DNA of 7,134 nucleotides from NCBI GenBank assembly GCA_043805355.1, contig JAZDIB010000037.1, positions 1-7,134 of the forward strand, in the 5' to 3' direction. The notes beneath the pieces were generated by a model. It searched no databases. It saw nothing but the letters and a program-made list of their open reading frames with translations, and was not told where the DNA came from. The DNA comes from JAHJRN01 sp043805355 (lineage in GTDB: Bacteria > Patescibacteriota > Patescibacteriia > 2-12-FULL-60-25). This document shows, piece after piece, positions 1 to 4,987 of the stretch. The translations under genes were made by a program, and so were the position numbers. Every line of letters starts with the position of its first letter. Position 1 is the first letter of the stretch.

Positions 1-1126
1 GGATCACGCCGTTCAGCGAGACGATGTAGACCCATCCGGCGACGTAGGAATTGATGACCTGGATCGCGATCCACGCGAGCAAAGACCCGAACAGGATGCC
101 GAATCCGCCGCCGATCACGGTCAGGAACACGGCCTCGGCCAGGAACTGCGCGAGCACGTCCTTGGCGCGGGCGCCGATCGCCTTGCGCAGGCCGATCTCG
201 GAGATGCGTTCGGTCACGCTCACGAACATGATGTTCATGATGCCGATGCCGCCCACGAGCAGGGAGATGGCCGCGATGGAGGAGAGGAGGATCTGCAGGG
301 CGCCCGAGACCTGGTCGATGCTCTTCACGGCGTCCGCCTTGGTCATGATGAAGAAGTCGTCCTTCACGGGGTCGTTCCCCGGGTTTTCGATGCCGTGGAT
401 ATCGCGCATGATCGCCTCGACGCGAGGCTGCGCCTCGTCGAGCGGGACAGTCGTCTTCACGAGGAGGTATTCGAGGTAGCGGCTGTGCGTCGTGTCGCCC
501 AGCGTGGTGACGGGCACGTACGTGACCACGTCCATGTCCTGCATCATCTGCGTCCCGATGGGTTCCATGACGCCGATGACACGGAACTGGGTCTTGCCGA
601 TCTTCACGAGCTGGCCCACGGCGCGGTCCTGCCCGAAAAGGTCGTCTGCGATCTGGGACCCGAGGACCGCGACGCGTCCATGGGCGTCCACGTCCGACAT
701 CGTGATGAAAGCCCCGTCCGCGAGCTGCCAGTCGCCTAGGACGATCTCGTCCGGCAGGGTCCCGATGATGCTTACGTTCTTGGTTACGCCGCGTGCCGCG
801 ACGTCGTCCACGACGATGACCTCGCCGCTCACGGCCTGGATCCACGTCTCGCGCATCAACCGTTCCGCGTCCTTCAGGGTGAGCGAGTTCTGCGAGAAGG
901 GCGAGGGGTTTTCCATCTGTGACCGCGACCCAGGATGGATGATGAGCTGGTCGCTCCCGAATGCCGAAACTTGGTCGAGGATGTACGACTGCGCGGACTC
1001 GCCGAGGGAGAGCGCGAGGATGACAGCCGCGATGCCGATGACGATGCCGAGGATCGTCAAGATCGACCTGTTGCGCGTCCGCACCAGGCTTTGCCACGAA
1101 CTGCGCGCGAGGTCCGGGAGATGCAT
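1..1126 (-). CDS. MacB/FtsX-type ABC transporter permease (partial, C-terminus beyond the left edge)
   Basis: Membrane subunit of a type VII (MacB-like) ABC exporter, pairing with the ATPase encoded just upstream. I translated it by hand: 375 codons run open to the window edge. ATG at 1126 is followed by a short amphipathic start (MHLPDLARSSWQSLVRTR) and TM1 at about residues 21-42. An extracytoplasmic MacB-PCD-like domain follows (about 43-275), then TM2 (about 277-302) containing VGGIGIMNIMF (291-301). Next comes the family hallmark cytoplasmic loop VTERISEIGLRKAIGAR (304-320), and TM3 at about 330-356. Family members usually have four TM segments and about 400 residues, so only TM4 and the tail are missing. 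The start lies 4 bp after the ATPase stop, with GGGG just in front of it, so it is probably translated as part of the operon. Substrate cannot be told from the sequence; lipid, peptide or drug export are all possible. Confidence 0.93.
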   Translation of the reverse strand, partial: MHLPDLARSSWQSLVRTRNRSILTILGIVIGIAAVILALSLGESAQSYILDQVSAFGSDQLIIHPGSRSQMENPSPFSQNSLTLKDAERLMRETWIQAVSGEVIVVDDVAARGVTKNVSIIGTLPDEIVLGDWQLADGAFITMSDVDAHGRVAVLGSQIADDLFGQDRAVGQLVKIGKTQFRVIGVMEPIGTQMMQDMDVVTYVPVTTLGDTTHSRYLEYLLVKTTVPLDEAQPRVEAIMRDIHGIENPGNDPVKDDFFIMTKADAVKSIDQVSGALQILLSSIAAISLLVGGIGIMNIMFVSVTERISEIGLRKAIGARAKDVLAQFLAEAVFLTVIGGGFGILFGSLLAWIAIQVINSYVAGWVYIVSLNGVI

Positions 1127-1130
1127 ACCC

Positions 1131-1880
1131 CTATTTCAGGAGGTGGTCGCCGTCGGCCACAAACCGTTTCGTCACGGGCAAGTCCGACTCGATGAGGCCG
1201 TCCTTGATGCGGATGATGCGTTCGGCATGCTCGGCCGTGTACGTCTCGTGCGTGACGAGGACGATGGTGTGACCGTGTTCCATGTTGAGGTGCTGGAGGA
1301 TCTGCATGACCTGTGCGCCGGACTTGGAGTCGAGGTTGCCGGTCGGCTCGTCCGCGAAGATGACGGATGGCTGGCGGATGAGGGCGCGCGCGATGGCCAC
1401 GCGCTGGCGCTCGCCGCCGGAGAGCTGGTTCGAGAGGTTCTCGATGCGGTGCGAGAGCCCGACGGCGCCGATGGACTCCTCGGCCATCGCGTCCCACTTG
1501 GACGCGGGCACGTCGGAATAGAGGAGAGGGAGCTTCACGTTCTCTCGGACGGACGTCTTGGGCAAGAGGTTGAACGTCTGGAAGATGAACCCGACTTTTT
1601 CGCCGCGCATGCGGGCGAGTTCGTCCTCGGCGAGGGTCGAGACGTCGCGTCCGTCGAACCAGTAGGACCCCTTCGTCAGCACGTCGAGGAAGCCCAAGAT
1701 GTGCATGAGCGTGGATTTCCCGGATCCGGACGGCCCCATGATGGCCACGAACTCGCCTTGGGAGATCTCGAACGAGATGCCGTGGAGCACCGGGGTCACG
1801 AGCTCGTCGTTGACGTAGTCCTTGGTGAGGTCCGTGACCTTGATCACCGCGTGTCCGTTCTTCGGCATGGCCGTCGTCAC
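1131..1880 (-). CDS. MacB/LolD-type ABC transporter ATP-binding protein
   Basis: Cytoplasmic ATPase, 249 residues, that powers the neighbouring MacB-type permease. All nucleotide-binding motifs are intact: Walker A GPSGSGKST (49-57), Q-loop Q101 in FIFQTFNLLP, signature LSGGERQR (153-160), Walker B VIFADEPTG (173-181) with E178 as catalytic base, D-loop NLDS (182-185) and H-loop H211. Q-loop context and overall size match the MacB/LolD/FtsE group. The start taken is GTG at 1880, which overlaps the adaptor stop (GTGA) and implies translational coupling. An in-frame ATG at 1868 (codon 5) is an equally possible start, and neither has a strong Shine-Dalgarno. In E. coli MacB the ATPase and permease are one chain; here they are separate genes, as is common in Gram-positive and CPR exporters. 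Confidence 0.95.
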   Translation of the reverse strand: MTTAMPKNGHAVIKVTDLTKDYVNDELVTPVLHGISFEISQGEFVAIMGPSGSGKSTLMHILGFLDVLTKGSYWFDGRDVSTLAEDELARMRGEKVGFIFQTFNLLPKTSVRENVKLPLLYSDVPASKWDAMAEESIGAVGLSHRIENLSNQLSGGERQRVAIARALIRQPSVIFADEPTGNLDSKSGAQVMQILQHLNMEHGHTIVLVTHETYTAEHAERIIRIKDGLIESDLPVTKRFVADGDHLLK

Positions 1881-3712
1881 TTCGTCGTCTCGCCCACGAT
1901 GACTGGCTCGCCTTCCGCGAGCCCGGTCAGGACCTCCACGCGGCCTTCGTCGCCGCGGAGCCCGACGGTCACCTCGCGTTGGGACGGCGTGTCGCCCTTC
2001 AGGACGCGTACCGTCTTGGTTCCGTCCGTGGTGCGGATGGCGCGGAGCGGTATCACGAGGGCGCCCTTCCGTTCGCCGGTCGTCACGGTCACGTTCGCGG
2101 TCATGCCTGGCTTCACGTCGCGCCCGTCGCGCTCGATCTGCACGCGGATCTTGTAGTAGATGGCTTCCTGCACCTTGGTCTGGTCCGGGTCCTCGGCCGT
2201 GACCGTCCCCGTGAACGTCACCTCGTCGCCGTACGCGTCGAGCGTGATGCTCGCGGTCTGCCCGACCTCGACCTTCGCGATGTCCGTCTCCGGCACGAGT
2301 GCCTCGATGTCGTAATATTCCGTGCCGACCATGCGCACGATGGCGATGCCGGCCTGCACGAGTTCGCCGACGTCCGGGATGACTTCGGAGACGGTGCCGT
2401 CCACCGGCGCGACGATCTGGATGTTCTTCAGGTCGCTGTCCGCCTTGTCCGCGTTCACCTGCGCCTGTTCGACCGAGGCGCGGAGCCCCGCGACGTCCAC
2501 GGCCCGGGGGCCGGAGCGCTTGAGGTCGAGCGTCGCCTTCGCCGCCTCGAGGCCCGCGGCCTGGATCGCGACGGCGGATTCGGCGGTCGTCACCTGCGTC
2601 GACGCGTTGGTCTTCGCGGTCTCGAGCGCGGTCTGCGCGGACGTGTAGGCGTCCTCGAGCTGGGCGACGGTCTGCGTCTTCGTCAGTTCCGTGTTCTTGG
2701 TCGTCTGGACGGCCGTGAGCACGGTCGAGTTCTGGGCGGAGATGGTCGTGCGGTCCGCGTCGATGGTCGTCTTCTTCGCGGCGAGCTCCGTGGCCGTGAG
2801 GTACTGCGAGGTCATGCTCGCCGAGAGCACGCGCTGGATATCGGAAAGGAAGGTCTGCGTCTTGGCGATGGCGTCGAGGACCTTGTCCGACGCGGCGAGG
2901 ATCTGGTCCTTCGTGGAAACCGACGAGAGGGCGTTCACGGCCGTGTCCGCCGCCTGCTTGGCGGTCTTCGCCGTGACGTAGGAGATGCGTGCGCTGTCCA
3001 TGGAACCGGAATCGAGGAACCCGAGGACGTTCTTGTACATCTGGTTCGCCGCGGTGTCGTCCACGCCGGCGATCTTGTCGCCGTCCGTGAGGCCGACCTG
3101 CAGCGGGCCGAGCGCGGACGCAAGCGTCGCGCGGGCGGAGTCATAGGAGTTCTGCACGGTCTGGGTCACGACCGCGTCCTGGTTCTCGAGGCTGTTCTTC
3201 GCGGTCTGGACGTTCAGCGCGGCGACCGTCACGGCGTTCTGCGTCGTGAGCTTCGCGGCGGCGAGGTCCGCGACCGCCTTGTCGTAGCCGGCCTGCGCCT
3301 GCGCCACCTGCGTCTCGGCGACGCGGATGGACTGTCCCGTCTCGCCAGCGAGGCGCGCGTTCAGGTTCGCCACGGCGACCGCGAGCGCCGCATGCGCGCT
3401 CCGCGACGCGAAGACCACGTCCTCATCCTTCAAGGTCGCCAGGACGTCGCCCTTCTTCACCTTGTCGCCGACCTTCACGCCGACGGTCTCGATGGTGCCG
3501 CTCTGCTTGAACGCGAGGTCGATGCGCGCGGCCGGCTTGATCTCGCCCGTGATCTCCACGGTCTGCACGAGGTCGCGCTTCTCGACCGCCGCCGTCTCGT
3601 ACGTGACCTTGCCGCTCTGGGATCTGGACCAGGCGAACCAGACCACGAGCGACGCGACGACCGCGAGGATGACGTAGGTACGTTTCTTCTTCAGGAATGC
3701 GGGGAGTGCCAT
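1877..3712 (-). CDS. HlyD/MacA-family membrane-fusion (adaptor) subunit with very long helical hairpin
   Basis: Extracytoplasmic adaptor of the exporter, 611 residues against about 370 for E. coli MacA. After a basic start (KKKR, 8-11) one TM segment spans about 12-28, with no lipobox cysteine, so the protein is anchored with its bulk outside. The first half of the lipoyl-like domain is at about 62-97 (SGTIETVGVKVGDKVKKGD). A mainly helical, Ala/Thr/Gln-rich stretch fills about 100-428. The second lipoyl half is at 430-462 (VAPVDGTVSEVIPDVGELV), followed by a beta-barrel (about 465-545) and a membrane-proximal domain (about 548-608, with VIPLRAIR). The helical stretch is far longer than a simple hairpin, and its middle (about 190-335) looks like an extra helical module. 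ATG at 3712 lies 1 bp after the regulator stop and has no clear Shine-Dalgarno, which suggests coupled translation. Confidence 0.92.
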   Translation of the reverse strand: MALPAFLKKKRTYVILAVVASLVVWFAWSRSQSGKVTYETAAVEKRDLVQTVEITGEIKPAARIDLAFKQSGTIETVGVKVGDKVKKGDVLATLKDEDVVFASRSAHAALAVAVANLNARLAGETGQSIRVAETQVAQAQAGYDKAVADLAAAKLTTQNAVTVAALNVQTAKNSLENQDAVVTQTVQNSYDSARATLASALGPLQVGLTDGDKIAGVDDTAANQMYKNVLGFLDSGSMDSARISYVTAKTAKQAADTAVNALSSVSTKDQILAASDKVLDAIAKTQTFLSDIQRVLSASMTSQYLTATELAAKKTTIDADRTTISAQNSTVLTAVQTTKNTELTKTQTVAQLEDAYTSAQTALETAKTNASTQVTTAESAVAIQAAGLEAAKATLDLKRSGPRAVDVAGLRASVEQAQVNADKADSDLKNIQIVAPVDGTVSEVIPDVGELVQAGIAIVRMVGTEYYDIEALVPETDIAKVEVGQTASITLDAYGDEVTFTGTVTAEDPDQTKVQEAIYYKIRVQIERDGRDVKPGMTANVTVTTGERKGALVIPLRAIRTTDGTKTVRVLKGDTPSQREVTVGLRGDEGRVEVLTGLAEGEPVIVGETTK

Positions 3713-3713
3713 A

Positions 3714-3995
3714 TCAGACGTCGAGGGTCTTCAGGGTTTCGGTGATGTGTTCGTTCATGCCTTCGAGGACGGTGCGCATCTTATCGGCCGGGACCAGGGC
3801 GACGGCCCCGAATTCGTGCTGCATCACGATGATGCGCGTCCCCGGCTCCAGACCGAGATTGTCCCGCACTTCCTTGGGGATGACAACCTGTCCGCGCTCG
3901 CCCATGACGGTCGTCCCCATGATGGAGATGAGCGGCTGTTTCGTCGTTTTGTGCGCTGGCATCATATAAGTATGAATTGTATGAAAGTGTGACAT
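3714..3995 (-). CDS. AbrB/MazE/SpoVT-type DNA-binding regulator
   Basis: Small swapped-hairpin transcription factor and first gene of the exporter operon. The domain is plain at residues 26-72: MGERGQVVIPKEVRDNLGL (31-49), then EPGTRIIVMQ and a second beta-rich piece ending VALVPADKM. The C-terminal tail (74-93) is probably helical. The longest frame starts at ATG 3995 (93 residues), but its first 25 residues are not domain-like. ATGs at 3965 and 3962 (M11, M12) or at 3920 (M26) are better candidates. If the -35-like TTGACC at 4014-4009 is real, the 3995 start would fall inside the promoter and the shorter forms must be right. No start has a clear Shine-Dalgarno. A lone AbrB protein could instead be an antitoxin, but no toxin gene adjoins it. 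It more likely controls this exporter operon, including itself. Confidence 0.88.
   Translation of the reverse strand: MSHFHTIHTYMMPAHKTTKQPLISIMGTTVMGERGQVVIPKEVRDNLGLEPGTRIIVMQHEFGAVALVPADKMRTVLEGMNEHITETLKTLDV
3961..3990. promoter_or_regulatory. AT-rich block with TATGAA direct repeat, possible AbrB operator
   Basis: A 30-bp AT-rich island in GC-rich surroundings, holding two copies of TATGAA (3971-3976 and 3980-3985) at a 9-bp step, preceded by a related TATAAG. It overlaps the presumed start region of the AbrB-type gene. AbrB-family proteins are known to prefer AT-rich, loosely conserved sites, so autoregulation here is a reasonable inference. No binding can be shown from sequence alone. 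Confidence 0.25.
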
Positions 3996-4014
3996 CGATG
4001 GCGGGAATGGTCAA
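3986..4014 (-). promoter_or_regulatory. Candidate promoter of the exporter operon
   Basis: On the minus strand TTGACC (4014-4009) matches the -35 consensus at five of six positions. A 17-nt spacer leads to CACACT (3991-3986), a weak -10 with three matches. Transcription would begin near 3979, leaving a short leader before the ATGs at 3965/3962. The good -35, the spacing and the position in front of the operon support it; the poor -10 argues for caution. AT-rich alternatives such as TACAAT lie slightly downstream but lack a matching -35. Confidence 0.35.
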
Positions 4015-4037
4015 TGCTGGAGGAGGGGGTCGGAGGA

Positions 4038-4066
4038 TTGACAAAAGGCCCAAAATCCGGTATCTA
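4038..4066 (+). promoter_or_regulatory. Sigma70-like promoter of the orphan gene
   Basis: A perfect -35 box TTGACA (4038-4043), an exact 17-nt spacer, then TATCTA (4061-4066) as -10; a TATCAT at 4065-4070 could contribute instead. Transcription would begin near 4073, giving a leader of about 80 nt before the ATG at 4154. It lies back to back with the minus-strand TTGACC, with 23 bp of purine-rich sequence between the two boxes. Confidence 0.55.
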
Positions 4067-4138
4067 TCATGCGTACCTTCCCAATTCCGGACACGCGGGG
4101 GCGGATAGTCCGCTGATGCGCGTCCAGGACGACACTGT

Positions 4139-4144
4139 AGGAGG
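4139..4144 (+). promoter_or_regulatory. Shine-Dalgarno site fixing the orphan gene start
   Basis: AGGAGG, a perfect anti-16S match, ends 9 nt before ATG 4154. The ATG at 4147 in another frame is only 2 nt away from the site and opens just a short frame, so 4154 is the real start. This is the only strong Shine-Dalgarno seen in front of any gene in the window. Confidence 0.8.
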
Positions 4145-4153
4145 CGATGCCAC

Positions 4154-4777
4154 ATGGCGGTACCTCTCATCGAGATCACGCAGAAGAGCCTACATCCCAC
4201 CATCGAGGTGCTTTCCAATGCGGGCGTGACGACCGAGCACGCGGAGTGGATGCGCAAGCCAGGCAATGCTGCGCTCCTCGCGGCGTTCGTCGCGGAACGG
4301 ATGCAAACGGAGAGGACGAGGGCACGGAACGGAGCGTCCTATGACGTTTCCGTACAGGTCATTCCCAGGCAACCGAGGTACAGCGACCTGCTGAAGCGTT
4401 TCCCGGCCGTCGATCCGAGCTTCTCTGACATGAAGTTCGAGGCCACGCGCCATCATCGGAACGTGAAGCGGAAAGCGGTCTTCGAGTATGTGCGGATGGA
4501 GAGCGGCGCGACGACCGATGCCGTCTTCCAGGAGATGCGACATCTCGGCCTGCGTCCGGCGTTCTACGAGGAGCTGCTCAGCTTCGCGGACGTGTATCGC
4601 GAGGAGGTACGTACGCACCGCATCGTCGCGCTTGGATCCGTCGCGGTGGAGTTCGACAAGGAGTACGTCGCGTATCTCTGCTGGGTGCCGCGCCGTGGAT
4701 ACTGTCTACGGCTCGACAAGTACGCCAACATTTGGACCGGCGAGTTCGTGTTTCTCGCCGTCCGCGAGGCCGCATGA
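4154..4777 (+). CDS. Hypothetical protein, 207 aa, CPR-type orphan family
   Basis: I do not recognise a function. It is a soluble protein of 207 residues with no signal peptide, TM segment or cysteine metal motif. The N-terminal part contains SNAGVTTEHAEWMRKPGN (21-38), then a helical stretch AALLAAFVAERMQTERT. From memory, short CPR hypothetical proteins often begin with a similar GVT-x-EH-x2-(L/W)-(L/M)-R segment. The middle (about 70-150) is charged and may be helical. The C-terminal part (about 155-205) looks beta-rich and aromatic: VALGSVAVEF, AYLCWVPRRGYCLRL, WTGEFVFLAVRE. The gene stands alone, with its own promoter, a strong Shine-Dalgarno and an intrinsic terminator, so it is very likely expressed. 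Codon use matches its neighbours. Its divergent position next to the exporter operon may be chance. Confidence 0.85.
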   Translation: MAVPLIEITQKSLHPTIEVLSNAGVTTEHAEWMRKPGNAALLAAFVAERMQTERTRARNGASYDVSVQVIPRQPRYSDLLKRFPAVDPSFSDMKFEATRHHRNVKRKAVFEYVRMESGATTDAVFQEMRHLGLRPAFYEELLSFADVYREEVRTHRIVALGSVAVEFDKEYVAYLCWVPRRGYCLRLDKYANIWTGEFVFLAVREAA

Positions 4778-4783
4778 CCTCCA

Positions 4784-4815
4784 CCGCTTCGGCACCCCTC
4801 GCCGGAGCGGTTTTT
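4784..4815 (+). terminator. Intrinsic terminator after the orphan gene
   Basis: A 10-bp stem, CCGCTTCGGC (4784-4793) with GCCGGAGCGG (4801-4810), pairs throughout with one G-U wobble around a 7-nt loop (ACCCCTC). It is followed directly by TTTTT (4811-4815) and a further T-rich stretch. It begins 7 nt after the TGA stop, so it should end the orphan transcript and isolate leuS. Confidence 0.85.
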
Positions 4816-4865
4816 CGTTTGTCGGGACACGGCGCGCTGTGGCCACGCACGAAACGGCAGAAGGA

Positions 4866-4940
4866 CATCGGTAATCCTTCGACAAGCTCAGGAAATAATT
4901 ATTCCCTGAGCGAGCGGAGCGAGTCGAAGGGCTACCGATG
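4866..4940. repeat. 75-nt imperfect palindrome with dispersed-repeat core
   Basis: The outer arms CATCGGTAATCCTTCGAC (4866-4883) and GTCGAAGGGCTACCGATG (4923-4940) pair at 16 of 18 positions. The inner arms GCTCAGG (4886-4892) and CCTGAGC (4905-4911) flank AATAATTATT (4894-4903), itself a perfect palindrome. Unpaired bases are AA on the left (4884-4885) and an 11-nt block GAGCGGAGCGA on the right (4912-4922). From memory, the core CCTTCGAC-AA-GCTCAGG and its partner occur scattered in many metagenomic bacterial genomes, including CPR, as REP-like elements. It lies in the gap between the orphan terminator and leuS. It lacks a T-tract, so it is not a standard terminator. Confidence 0.75.
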
Positions 4941-4987
4941 GATTCACCGTTGCCGTGAGGCCATTTCCTTGATAGCGTACAGCCACT

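Noticed and set aside
492..2156. 554-codon open frame on the plus strand
   Set aside because: It lies antisense to the permease and ATPase genes, whose family motifs are unmistakable. GC-rich third positions keep the opposite strand free of stops, and its protein is Arg/Asp/His-rich with no domain.
1979..3745. 588-codon open frame on the plus strand
   Set aside because: It is the complement of the adaptor gene. The protein is a low-complexity Arg/Gly/Leu/Asp mixture, as expected from antisense reading of GC-rich DNA.
4147..4344. Short frame starting at ATG 4147, near the Shine-Dalgarno
   Set aside because: The spacing to AGGAGG is only 2 nt, the frame is short, and the in-register 207-codon gene from 4154 has proper 9-nt spacing and its own terminator.
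4866..4940. CRISPR repeat or transcription terminator at the palindrome
   Set aside because: There is only one copy with no spacers, and no T-tract follows the stem.
4950..4978. Possible leuS promoter: TTGCCG, 17-nt spacer, TAGCGT
   Set aside because: The -10 has only three consensus matches, and the start would fall within a few nucleotides of the ATG. It is possible for a leaderless gene but too weak to list.
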